Part shown: positions 52,372 to 60,837 of the stretch, one piece after another
How positions within the stretch are numbered: the first letter of the stretch is position 1
How the letters are laid out: the number at the start of each line of letters is the position of its first letter
Assembly: GCF_004369225.1 (NCBI RefSeq)
Contig: NZ_QFFZ01000001.1
Span: 124,001-188,000, forward strand
Direction: 5' to 3'
Length of the DNA stretch: 64,000 nucleotides
DNA from: Pelotomaculum propionicicum
Lineage (GTDB): Bacteria; Bacillota; Desulfotomaculia; Desulfotomaculales; Pelotomaculaceae
Program-made: the position numbers and the translations under genes
Notes under the pieces: model-generated
What the model was told of the DNA's origin: nothing
The model's input: only the letters and a program-made list of their open reading frames with translations
Databases searched by the model: none

Positions 52372-54288
52372 CTACCCGATCCCCGCTGTCCTGATTTCCT
52401 CCATCAAGGCACGAAACCGGCGATATTCCGTCATTATTTTACTGTGAAAAGCTGTCCACATCTCCTCGTTTCCGGATAACCTGCACACTTCCCTTAATTC
52501 CTTCATCCACCTGGCCGCCCTGGCGTATGCCGGGCGATTTTTGTTGCTGATATTATTTAACGCTAATTCACGGTAAACAGGAATCAGTTTTTCCGGCGCA
52601 TCTTCTTTCATTGTCTTGAAAAGTTTGATCAGTACCGGCTCGTCCACTTGGATCCGGGCCTTGTGTTTGACAAATACGGACCAGGCTTTATCGATATCAA
52701 CCTGGTGGTTAAGATATATACTGATTAAAAGTATATATTCTTTTTTTTGCTCCAAGTGCTCCAGCCATCTTTGGATTTTAGCTTCTTTATCAGCGTCATA
52801 TTTTATGAGAGCGGCGTTTCGTTTGAATAAGTCAAAGTCGGGGTAAAACAGGAACCATTTTTCGTACCAGTCTTTCATCCCCTGCATGTTACCGGTTTTT
52901 TCGTACAAACGGATAATCCGCTGGTAATCGTGGGGATGGATCATGGCGCGAGTGTTCAAGATGGTATGCATGGCCACAATCGCATCAGGCCAGCGCTCTA
53001 AATCTTCATAATATCGTACAAAACTATAAGCTACGGTAGCCTCGGGCTGAGATGAGCCTTCAACAATGCCCGCGGTTTGTTTCGCCTCTTCTTCCAGGCC
53101 CAAGGATAAACACAACTCCACCCACCAAGACACTAAAATACTGCGGTGTTTTTCATCAGCCAGGCGGGTGCTCTGTAAGAAGTCCTTGTCGAGCTTGATG
53201 ATCCTTTCCTTTAGATGCCAGAGATACCGTTTATCCGGGATACAATTATTCAAAACAGAAATCCACGCCGATAAATCGTCCAGTTTTTTGCATTGAAATA
53301 CAATCCAATCAATGAGTTCTTGTAAGAATGTTTGAGCTTGCTGGTCATGAAGCTGGTACTCACGTACACGTTCCAGCGCTTCCCAAAGGTAATCCTCAAA
53401 TTCCGAACAAAAGTCAACGAGTTCGCTTTCGCCGTATTCATCATCATACTTGGCGATCCAATCTTCCAGTTCGATCGCCGCGACCAGCAATCCCACAGTT
53501 CCGGATATGTAATGTTCTACAGTAACCAGTTTCAATAATTCCTCGCCATACCGGTGCAAAATTTCCAAACCTTTGGTGAAATCCCATTCGGTCATATTTG
53601 TGTAGTCATCATAATAGCGCCCATCTCCATAGCTGTTATCGTCGTCTTCATCAGAAGTCTCTATTTCGCTGAATAGGGATTCGCACTGTTTTAAAATGGC
53701 GGGAAATTCTTTTTGATAGTAGGCGAGCGAGCTGTACAGCCCCATCCGGCGAATCCGGTCCGAATGTAAATTTACGTTTCGTTCACGCTCAGTGAGGATG
53801 AGACGAAGTGTTTCCTCTGTTGATGGCTCGATTTCCACCAGCCGGGTTATGGTTTCCAGCAAATCGTCTTTCTCCATGTTTCGTAGGAGTTGTTGAAGAT
53901 CGTTATCTGGTTGACGGACTGGCTGTTGTTCCAGGGTTTCGGAAGTATCTGCCTCATCGGATGCTCCCGCACGGGAAAATCCTGCAGGTTCATCACAGTC
54001 CGGCTGTTCGGCGCATTCACGGGTAACGTAATAAACGACTGCAGCCATATGTTTGCAGTAGTCATCATAAGGGCAGCCGCACCGGCTTTTGCTGAAATCA
54101 GTCATATGAACCTGAACTTTATAATCTCCGTAATTGCCCAGGACGGTGGCATGTATCCATGGTTCCTTGATTCGGACATCTTCCACCAGCCCTTGTTTGT
54201 AATAAGCAAACCCTCTGTTTGCTATGTAATCCTGAATAAACCTGTTCATCCCGGTCAATAATGGCTTGAAATCATGGCGTTCTTTCAT
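52372..54288 (-). CDS. SWIM zinc-finger protein
   Basis: A 638-residue protein with a SWIM zinc finger near the N-terminus: Cys70, Cys72, Cys78 and His80 (SRCGCPYDDYCKHMAAVVYY), preceded by the usual beta-hairpin region (YKQGLVEDVRI … GNYGDYKVQVHMTDF). The rest is helical, with TPR-like repeated helices from about 150 to 620. SWIM domains bind nucleic acid or protein and in bacteria often lie beside SNF2 helicases; none is present here. ATG start overlaps the stop of the small gene upstream (54288), suggesting a coupled pair. Confidence 0.85.
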   Translation of the reverse strand: MKERHDFKPLLTGMNRFIQDYIANRGFAYYKQGLVEDVRIKEPWIHATVLGNYGDYKVQVHMTDFSKSRCGCPYDDYCKHMAAVVYYVTRECAEQPDCDEPAGFSRAGASDEADTSETLEQQPVRQPDNDLQQLLRNMEKDDLLETITRLVEIEPSTEETLRLILTERERNVNLHSDRIRRMGLYSSLAYYQKEFPAILKQCESLFSEIETSDEDDDNSYGDGRYYDDYTNMTEWDFTKGLEILHRYGEELLKLVTVEHYISGTVGLLVAAIELEDWIAKYDDEYGESELVDFCSEFEDYLWEALERVREYQLHDQQAQTFLQELIDWIVFQCKKLDDLSAWISVLNNCIPDKRYLWHLKERIIKLDKDFLQSTRLADEKHRSILVSWWVELCLSLGLEEEAKQTAGIVEGSSQPEATVAYSFVRYYEDLERWPDAIVAMHTILNTRAMIHPHDYQRIIRLYEKTGNMQGMKDWYEKWFLFYPDFDLFKRNAALIKYDADKEAKIQRWLEHLEQKKEYILLISIYLNHQVDIDKAWSVFVKHKARIQVDEPVLIKLFKTMKEDAPEKLIPVYRELALNNISNKNRPAYARAARWMKELREVCRLSGNEEMWTAFHSKIMTEYRRFRALMEEIRTAGIG

Positions 54289-54605
54289 TATTCTTCACCC
54301 TCATACTTGTCCTTGTCTTCCCCTGTCCATTCCGAATGGACTCCCAATCCGCGAGCGTCAAAAGATTCATCTGGTCTTCCCGAGGCATCCCTGCATCTTT
54401 TAGTATAATAATATTGGATTGCATCGTTATAGTATGCGGCAAGACCGGGAGCATACTTCTCGTAATATGCGGTAAATCTCTCGTCGGCTACATACATCTT
54501 GCCCAAACCGCTTAAAGCTTCAAGTGAACACTCATAAAAATTATCGCTGATAAATTTCCTTGACCTGTCGACTATCTCCTGTACCCGTGGATCGTCATGA
54601 GGCAC
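54288..54605 (-). CDS. TipAS-domain protein, lacking the MerR DNA-binding half
   Basis: A 105-residue protein matching the TipAS thiopeptide-recognition domain of TipA-type MerR regulators: an early helix (VQEIVDRSRKFISDNFYECS), the conserved ALSGLGKMYVADERFTAYYEKY and a final GLAAYYNDAIQYYY helix. The N-terminal MerR helix-turn-helix is absent. A short TipAS form can bind thiopeptides as a resistance protein, but a truncated TipA gene is as likely. The C-terminal tail is acidic. The stop overlaps the SWIM start by one base. Confidence 0.72.
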   Translation of the reverse strand: MPHDDPRVQEIVDRSRKFISDNFYECSLEALSGLGKMYVADERFTAYYEKYAPGLAAYYNDAIQYYYTKRCRDASGRPDESFDARGLGVHSEWTGEDKDKYEGEE

Positions 54606-54676
54606 TTTGGCATATTTTTTTCAATATATAAAAGAGGCAAGCAGCATACTTACTCCCTTGACAAATCATTCTCTTC

Positions 54677-54979
54677 TCACAACATCCACTCGTACTGCCG
54701 CTTGCCGTAAAGTATCCGGCGTATCTGCACCGTATCGCCTTTAACAACATAAAAAACCATATAATTGTCCACAATCAAGGTTCTGTAACCTCGCAGCCTG
54801 AGCTGCGGGTCTTTCAGGAGAGGGCGCCGCTCAGGCATTTCGGCAAGGCTGCCGATTTTTTCAACTATCCTGTCGTAGTATTTAATTGCAGCGTCCGGCG
54901 ACAGAGTATTGAGGTAAGCCACAATGTCGTTTAAGTCCTGCTGTGCGGCAGGATATATTTTCACCTTATATTCTCCCAT
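54677..54979 (-). CDS. ParE/RelE-family toxin
   Basis: A 100-residue RelE/ParE-superfamily protein: YKVKIYPAAQQDLNDIVAYL, then a middle of short strands and RRPLLKDPQLRLRGYRTLIV, ending YMVFYVVKGDTVQIRRILYG with the conserved Arg/Tyr residues near the C-terminus. RelE-type members cleave mRNA at the ribosome and ParE-type members poison gyrase; sequence alone does not decide. Its gene overlaps the upstream antitoxin gene by 14 bases, so the two are a coupled type II module. Confidence 0.9.
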   Translation of the reverse strand: MGEYKVKIYPAAQQDLNDIVAYLNTLSPDAAIKYYDRIVEKIGSLAEMPERRPLLKDPQLRLRGYRTLIVDNYMVFYVVKGDTVQIRRILYGKRQYEWML

Positions 54980-55238
54980 GCACGTTAGCTCTCAGCTTCT
55001 TGGCAAATTCAAAAAAGTCCTTGCCTTCAACGCCATTTGCAATTTCAGCTTCAGCTTCGGCGAGCTTTGTATATAGCTCAAGCTGTGCTTGTTGTCGTTC
55101 ATAGACTTCAATGCTCATAACCACCATATCGCCTACGCCGTTTTTGGTTATGAATACCGGCTCACGAGCATTGTGGCAAAACTCGGAGATTTCATTCGCA
55201 TTATTTCTAAGGTCTGAAATTGGTCTTATTTTCGGCAT
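54966..55238 (-). CDS. Phd/YefM-family antitoxin
   Basis: A 90-residue antitoxin. The N-terminal DNA-binding fold of the Phd/YefM family is visible (IRPISDLRNNANEISEFC … REPVFITKNGVGDMVVMSIE), followed by a charged helical tail that wraps the toxin. It starts at ATG after AGGAGCACGAGAA and overlaps the ParE-like toxin gene. As in other such modules, the complex presumably represses this promoter. Confidence 0.9.
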   Translation of the reverse strand: MPKIRPISDLRNNANEISEFCHNAREPVFITKNGVGDMVVMSIEVYERQQAQLELYTKLAEAEAEIANGVEGKDFFEFAKKLRANVHGRI

Positions 55239-55349
55239 TTCTCGTGCTCCTAATCTATCAATATTTATGATGATATTATATCAGAATATTGAGGGTTAGC
55301 CAATGTTACGTAAATAATTACCAGGCTGTGAATGCCGTGATAATTGCAG

Positions 55350-55367
55350 GTTCGATTTTAATCGAAC
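55350..55367. repeat. 18-bp perfect palindrome, second copy
   Basis: GTTCGATTTTAATCGAAC is a perfect palindrome that differs from the copy at 35840-35857 only in its central two bases. It lies between the intact phosphotransferase gene's stop and the antitoxin gene. Confidence 0.55.
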
Positions 55368-55397
55368 AGAGTTTTAACATCTGCCGGCGGTACTTTG

Positions 55398-58055
55398 TTA
55401 CGCATCCTGCTCCATGATCTCAACGAACCCCTGGGTTCCGTCCACTCGTATCTTCTGGCCGTCCCGGATTTTACGGGTCGCGTTATCCAGCCCGACCACC
55501 GCGGGAATGCCGTATTCACGGGCCACCACCGCGCCGTGGGTCATCAGGCCGCCGACTTCCGTCACCAGGCCGGCCGCCAGCGGGAACAGCGGCGTCCAGG
55601 CCGGGTCGGTGTAAGGCGCCACCAGTATATCTCCCTTATCCATTTTAGCCTCTTCCAATTTTAATATCACCCGGGCGCGGCCTTCGGCCTTTCCCGCCGA
55701 AACCGGGCTCCCCGCCAGCGCGCCCGGCGGCACGTGGGCTCCCGGTTTGGCGGTTATTATTTCTCCTTCGCTGGTTATGGCCCGGGGAGGGGTCAGCTTC
55801 TCATCGCGCTGGAATTTTTCTTTGCGGCTGGTGATTAAATCCCGGTCCAAGCGGCGCGATTCTAATACTTCTTTGATTTCCCGCAGCGACAGCCAGAAAA
55901 CATCTTCGGGATGCTTCAGGATTCCGTCCATGGCCAATTCGGCAGCTTCTTGCAAAATAACCTGCTTGATTAGATCGAAATTCAGTATAATAAAATATTT
56001 GGGATGTTCCCTGATTCCAATCAAAGAGCGGTGAACCTTAATCAGCCGCCGCATAATCCTGGCCTTAAAGAACCCCAGGGGCTTTTCCCTCAGTCGATCC
56101 AGCAGCCTGCCGGCGGCAAGTTCAGCCTCCTTTTTGCCCGCCAGAAAATCAAGGCGGTGCTGCCCGGGCCTGACACCTTTAATATGGCTCAGGATGGCGG
56201 GGACCAGCTGGGTCGGAACCTCTCGCCAGCGCGGCCGGGTCAGGTCGATTTCTCCCGTTCCCCGCATGCCATACCGGTTGAAAAAATTCAGGAAAGCAGG
56301 CAGGACGTCTTTTCCGCCGGGAACAGTCTTTAAGTCCTCAAGAAATGTTTCGTCGTTCGCATGCTCCAGGTACTCGATCACAGCCGGGTGATTTCTTACT
56401 TCATCAGCCACGTCTCCCAGCGCCAGTCCCATTTCAGTCGTCACATTACCCGGCGGGGATTTGCTGATGCCGCCCAGCTCAGCCGTGTCGCCCAGCCACT
56501 TGCGGGACAGGTTCTCTATAAGCTTGTATGTGATAAGCGCGGTCGGTAAATATTGGGCAACCTTCACAATAGTCATCGTGAGGATGCTGTTAAGCATTTC
56601 CTGAATCCGCGTGATCCTCTCCGGGCCGGACACTTCTTGTAGTAGTTTTCTGTTTTCCCCGACTTTTTCAGTGATAAACCGGTTCATCATATCAATGGCC
56701 TGGTCATTCTCACGGTAAAGGATATTTTTTAGGATGGCAAGCGCCGTCGGGAAGGCTTTTCTTACAAGAGAGAATTTAATTCTTCTGTTGGGCCGCCCCG
56801 CTGTTCGGAATTCTTCTCTATCCATAAAGTCCCGCACCGCCCGGCTGAATAATTCATCCAGGTTGAGCAGTATTTCGGGCAGCCGCTTCCTTAACTGTGG
56901 ATATTCAAGCAGACGGGTGATCGCGTCGGAATACAATCTTCCGCCGGCTTCCACCAGAAGGTCGCTCTCTCCCAGCGGCGAACTTTTGCCCAGGGGGAGG
57001 AAAGTCCTCAGCACCGATATACCCAGGGGCTTGATGACCTCGGTCATCATTTGCACATGGCCGAAAGACAGGAAAAGGTGAATTTTATCATCGGTAACCG
57101 GCGGAACGGGGTAGAGTGTGGTAATTGGCCGGCTTTGCAGAATAAATATTTCGCTGTCAGCCAGGCACCACTCTATATCCTGCGGGCTGCCGAAATGTTC
57201 TTCAATGCTTCGTCCCATCCCGGCCAGTCTGACCGCCTGTTCATTAGACAAAGACGGAGTGGTCCGCTGGTCGCCTGTAAGCTTTACTTTGTCTGTGCCG
57301 CCCTCAGGCCTGGCATAGATGGCGATTTCTTTTTTGGCGATTTGCTTTTTAATTATTCCGCCGGCTTTCACCTGGTATAAATCAGCCGAGACTATGCCCG
57401 ATACCAGCGCTTCTCCCAGGCCGAAGCTCGCGTCAATGGACACGATCCTCCGGTTGCCTGTCACCGGATCGGCTGTAAACATGATCCCTGACACTTCGGG
57501 AAAGACCATCTGCTGCACGACTACGGACAAAAACACCGAACGGTGGTCAAAACCGTTCTGGGCGCGGTAGACGATAGACCGGTCGGTAAACAGCGAAGCC
57601 CAGCATTTCCGCACAGCCTGAAGCAGCTGATCAGCGCCTTTCACATTCAAGTAGGTCTCCTGCTGGCCGGCAAAAGAAGCAGTTGGCAAATCCTCCGCCG
57701 TAGCGCTGGACCGGACGGCATATTCCCGATCTTCCCCCGACTTTTGCCAGCCTTCGATGATCGCCGATTTAATCGTTTCGGGTATGGTAATGGAAAGGAG
57801 GTGGTCCCGGACCCGCTGCCCCAGCTTGCTGATTTCGTCCAGTTGATCAGGCTGTAACCGGTCAAGCAAATCCAGCAGTTCATCCATCTCATGGCTTGCC
57901 GCGATGAAATCCCGGTAGGCTGATGTAGTAACGCAAAATCCCCGGGGAACGGGAAATCCCGCTTTGCTCATTTCCCCCAGGTTGGCGCCTTTTCCCCCGA
58001 CATCGGGCAATCGGGTGCTGTCTATCTCATTGAAGTGAAGCACATATGGGTTCAT
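55398..58055 (-). CDS. Rifampin-phosphotransferase/PEP-synthase-like protein, intact copy
   Basis: An 885-residue phosphotransferase. The ATP-grasp domain (about 1-325) begins GGKGANLGEMSKAGFPVPRG and contains EYAVRSSATAEDLPTASFAG and FILQSRPITTLYP. The middle domain (about 330-760) is the part that binds rifamycins in Rph enzymes. The C-terminal phosphohistidine domain has the catalytic His840 in [19 protein letters not shown]. The length and lack of a TIM barrel fit rifampin phosphotransferase (Rph) and B. subtilis YvkC rather than PpsA. Whether it acts on rifamycin is unproven. ATG (complement of 58053-58055) follows AAAGGGGTGGG; a 17-residue longer form has no SD. Confidence 0.88.
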   Translation of the reverse strand: MNPYVLHFNEIDSTRLPDVGGKGANLGEMSKAGFPVPRGFCVTTSAYRDFIAASHEMDELLDLLDRLQPDQLDEISKLGQRVRDHLLSITIPETIKSAIIEGWQKSGEDREYAVRSSATAEDLPTASFAGQQETYLNVKGADQLLQAVRKCWASLFTDRSIVYRAQNGFDHRSVFLSVVVQQMVFPEVSGIMFTADPVTGNRRIVSIDASFGLGEALVSGIVSADLYQVKAGGIIKKQIAKKEIAIYARPEGGTDKVKLTGDQRTTPSLSNEQAVRLAGMGRSIEEHFGSPQDIEWCLADSEIFILQSRPITTLYPVPPVTDDKIHLFLSFGHVQMMTEVIKPLGISVLRTFLPLGKSSPLGESDLLVEAGGRLYSDAITRLLEYPQLRKRLPEILLNLDELFSRAVRDFMDREEFRTAGRPNRRIKFSLVRKAFPTALAILKNILYRENDQAIDMMNRFITEKVGENRKLLQEVSGPERITRIQEMLNSILTMTIVKVAQYLPTALITYKLIENLSRKWLGDTAELGGISKSPPGNVTTEMGLALGDVADEVRNHPAVIEYLEHANDETFLEDLKTVPGGKDVLPAFLNFFNRYGMRGTGEIDLTRPRWREVPTQLVPAILSHIKGVRPGQHRLDFLAGKKEAELAAGRLLDRLREKPLGFFKARIMRRLIKVHRSLIGIREHPKYFIILNFDLIKQVILQEAAELAMDGILKHPEDVFWLSLREIKEVLESRRLDRDLITSRKEKFQRDEKLTPPRAITSEGEIITAKPGAHVPPGALAGSPVSAGKAEGRARVILKLEEAKMDKGDILVAPYTDPAWTPLFPLAAGLVTEVGGLMTHGAVVAREYGIPAVVGLDNATRKIRDGQKIRVDGTQGFVEIMEQDA

Positions 58056-58492
58056 ATTAACCCACCCCTTTAGAGTATATGAAATACTACATTCATATGT
58101 TTTCATAATAACCGATTCGTATTCTTTAATGTAAGAGATATAGAGACCATTGGGTTGATAATTGTCAGCAGCTTGTCTGAAAAAACATTTTGGGGATAAA
58201 AGTGGCTATTATTAATTTAATATGCAAGAAGCTAATTAAAATATGGAAAAAAATCACTAAGACAGTAATCCTCCATAATATCATTATTAACAATTTCAGT
58301 AAATTGAAAAGCCATTCATTTTTACAGACGAGTAACGTTTAATTGTAATTAATGATTTTTTTCAGGATTATTGGAATACAAGAAAGAAAAGGAAGGTTTT
58401 GTCTTTTTTATGTCGAAAGCAATCTTGATATCCGTTTATTCCCATATTAATAATATCGACTATTTAGCTGGCAATGATATTATCTATATCTG
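58056..58492. other. AT-rich gene-free stretch upstream of the phosphotransferase
   Basis: No gene or RNA is recognised. The stretch must contain the minus-strand promoter of the phosphotransferase gene, but I could not pick a convincing -35/-10 pair. The rifamycin-associated element known from actinomycetes is not seen. Confidence 0.4.
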
Positions 58493-58735
58493 TTGACTCA
58501 TAATGAAAGGAAGGGTTATATCAATTTGTTTAAAGCGTTATTCTCACAATGTTGGGTTCCCTGTCATGATGGGGATGGCTCTTGTCTAACAAATACCTTT
58601 CCACACAGCGGCAAACTTAGAAGCTACATTGATAATGGTCTAAGCCTATGGCCTATCCAAATTCTCCATTATGCTTCAGTGCATTATGAAGAAATATGGA
58701 ATTTTGCGAAAGAAAAATGTTTAATAAAAGTGTGA
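58493..58735 (+). CDS. Doubtful 80-residue ORF
   Basis: A TTG at 58493 opens 80 codons (MTHNERKGYINLFKALFSQC…) ending at TGA. No SD is near, and no family features are present; the Trp/Cys/His content is unusual. It may be a fragment of a lost gene upstream of the ATPase, or chance. Confidence 0.25.
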   Translation: MTHNERKGYINLFKALFSQCWVPCHDGDGSCLTNTFPHSGKLRSYIDNGLSLWPIQILHYASVHYEEIWNFAKEKCLIKV

Positions 58736-58810
58736 AGAACTTAACATATACTAAACGGAATTATTGTATGTGCTCATTTGTTAAGAATTGGGAACCGGAG
58801 GTGAAGGAAA

Positions 58811-60091
58811 TTGCTCAGCCAGCTAAGGTTTAAAAAATTTAAAAGTTTTGCCGATGCCACGATGCCAGTCGAACCGATCACTATTATGATTGGGGCCAAT
58901 GCCAGCGGTAAAAGCAATGCCATTGACGGATTACAAATTTTATCCGGACTGGCTACAAACCGTGAATTGGTAGACATTTTGGACGGCATCCGGGGCCAGG
59001 AGCAGGGCATAAGAGGCGGAAGCAGGGGAGCGCCGAGATATGACAGTACCTCTTTTGAATTAGGTTGTTCCTTCAATTACGCGGAATATAACCTTGATTA
59101 TGAAATAAAAATTGGCGTGAAACCAAGAGTATGGTTGTTAAGCGAGTCCTTATACAAGAAAGTGCCCAGGACGAAGCAAAAGAAGCAACTCGTTTACCGG
59201 ACATCTTCACCTGATGAAAAAAGCGGTGACATCCAGGTAGTTTTTCATACAAACCAGCGGGGAAGAAACCCACAGGTTCCCTTTTTGAGAAATCACTCTA
59301 TCTTAAGCCAGATTCCTGGGCGTTTTCCTGCTGACTCCAATGCGGCGCCAGAAGTAAGAAAAATCTTTGACAAAGTTACCTCAACCCTGAGGGGGATTCT
59401 CATCTTAAATCCGATTCCCCACTTGATGAGAGATTATGTGCATCGTTCCAGGACTAAAATTGTGCCCACAGCCGAGAATTTATCCGCTGTAATAGTCGAA
59501 TTGATAAAGAACCGGGACACAAAACAGTTAATACTCAGATACCTTCAGGATTTTCCCGAGCAGCAAATTGTGGACATTAAGGTTTTGGACACTCCCACCG
59601 GAGACGTAATGCTCAGCTTTATCGAGCAGTTTGGTATTGGTACAAAACCTATTGACACCAGGGGTATGTCTGACGGAACGCTCCGTTATTTATCGATACT
59701 GGCGGCGCTGGTGGGCGAAAAGCCCGGGACCACGGTTGTGGTTGAAGAAGTGGACAACGGCCTTCACCCTAGCAGGGCTTATAAGCTGATCGGCGCTTTG
59801 AGGGAACTGGGCAAAAAAAGAGGAATAGATGTAATTGTCACCACCCATAATCCTGCTGCATTAAATGCCCTGGAAGCGGAAGATGTACCGGGAGTAGTGG
59901 TATGTTATCGGGATGCTTTTGACGGTGACAGCCGGTTTATTTCCTGGATGGATTTGCCCAATTATCCTGAATTGATGGCCAAAGGGAGAATAGGGGACAT
60001 TATTACGCAAGGGCTGGTCAATTTACAGTCTGCCACTGCAAAAAAGAAGGAGGACCTGATGCAGTGGGCCGAAGGGAGACTGGGTAATTGA
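58811..60091 (+). CDS. AAA ATPase (AAA_21/RecF-like), first gene of an ATPase-PIN pair
   Basis: A 426-residue SMC/RecF/OLD-like ATPase. Walker A is GANASGKSN (28-36), an ABC-like signature lies in RGMSDGTLRYLSILAALV, Walker B is VVVEEVDNGLHPSR and the H-loop-like part is VIVTTHNPAALNA. The middle (about 60-260) is an insert without a recognised nuclease or TOPRIM domain, so the effector is presumably separate. TTG 58811 follows GGAGGTGAAGG. The stop overlaps the start of the PIN gene. Similar ATPases power two-gene defence modules (Septu, PARIS-like) with different effectors; function here is inferred. Confidence 0.88.
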   Translation: MLSQLRFKKFKSFADATMPVEPITIMIGANASGKSNAIDGLQILSGLATNRELVDILDGIRGQEQGIRGGSRGAPRYDSTSFELGCSFNYAEYNLDYEIKIGVKPRVWLLSESLYKKVPRTKQKKQLVYRTSSPDEKSGDIQVVFHTNQRGRNPQVPFLRNHSILSQIPGRFPADSNAAPEVRKIFDKVTSTLRGILILNPIPHLMRDYVHRSRTKIVPTAENLSAVIVELIKNRDTKQLILRYLQDFPEQQIVDIKVLDTPTGDVMLSFIEQFGIGTKPIDTRGMSDGTLRYLSILAALVGEKPGTTVVVEEVDNGLHPSRAYKLIGALRELGKKRGIDVIVTTHNPAALNALEAEDVPGVVVCYRDAFDGDSRFISWMDLPNYPELMAKGRIGDIITQGLVNLQSATAKKKEDLMQWAEGRLGN

Positions 60092-60576
60092 GGCAGGTAC
60101 ATTTCGTAGATACTTCCATATTATGCTGTTTACTGAGGGTTCCCAAATTTTGTGATGATAAATATATGGAAGTGGAGGAGGAGCTTTTAAGCATTATAAA
60201 CCGGAGTGAAACTTTAATTCTGCCTATTGCCAGCATTATTGAAACCGGCAACCATATTGCTCATATAAGCGCTGGCAATACAAGGCGGTTAATTGCCCAG
60301 AAGTTTGCTCAGTACTTAAGAGATACTGCGGATAATAAGGCTCCCTGGAGTTTAATTAATCTGGAGTGGACACCAGACGATCTGAGGAAATTCGCAGAAA
60401 TGTTTCCCGATCAGGCTATGCGACAGGTGGGTTTTGGCGATATGTCCATCATTGACGCTTATGAGGATTATATAAGACGGACCCCCGGAGTATCCGTGAG
60501 AATCTGGACAACGGATAAACACTTAATGGCATATAGGCACGATGCGCCTGTGATAGGCCGTAGAAGCAGATGTTAG
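60088..60576 (+). CDS. PIN-domain nuclease, second gene of the ATPase-PIN pair
   Basis: A 162-residue PIN-fold protein with all four acidic residues: Asp8 (HFVDTSIL), Glu52 (IIETGN), Asp118 (VGFGDMSIIDAYE) and Asp143 (TTDKHL). PIN domains are metal-dependent RNases or nickases. It is longer than VapC toxins (about 130 residues) and is encoded after an ATPase rather than a small DNA-binding antitoxin, so it is probably not VapC. TTG 60088 overlaps the ATPase stop codon, indicating strict translational coupling and suggesting a fixed complex. Confidence 0.87.
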   Translation: MRQVHFVDTSILCCLLRVPKFCDDKYMEVEEELLSIINRSETLILPIASIIETGNHIAHISAGNTRRLIAQKFAQYLRDTADNKAPWSLINLEWTPDDLRKFAEMFPDQAMRQVGFGDMSIIDAYEDYIRRTPGVSVRIWTTDKHLMAYRHDAPVIGRRSRC

Positions 60577-60837
60577 TAAGTTGATTGGTAATAAACTAAT
60601 GCTCGCTTCCAAATACGCTTTATGAAAGGGCTCGTGGCATGGTTGCAGGACATCGAGTCTGAGCAGGTTGTAAACGAGAAGCTTTTTCAGATGATCCACT
60701 ATTAATCGGTTTTTGATTTCATCTTGCTTGTTCAAAATGACATAAAAAGCAGAATTACCGTCCAATTATTGCTGTGCATAAATGGTTTGCCAGATGCCCC
60801 GGTACTTTATTCTTTTTTCCATAGATCTGTTCAACTA
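60577..60837. other. Fragment-bearing gap after the PIN gene
   Basis: A plus-strand open stretch without a start (NARFQIRFMKGLVAWLQDIE … KLFQMIHY, about 60600-60705) looks like the end of a lost gene. No terminator is clear. Confidence 0.35.

Noticed and set aside
60088-60576. VapC toxin as the identity of the PIN protein
   Set aside because: No VapB-type antitoxin gene precedes it; it is longer than VapC and coupled to a large ATPase gene.
60523-60765. Minus-strand frame of 80 codons overlapping the PIN gene end
   Set aside because: No SD, overlaps a well-supported gene, and no family features.
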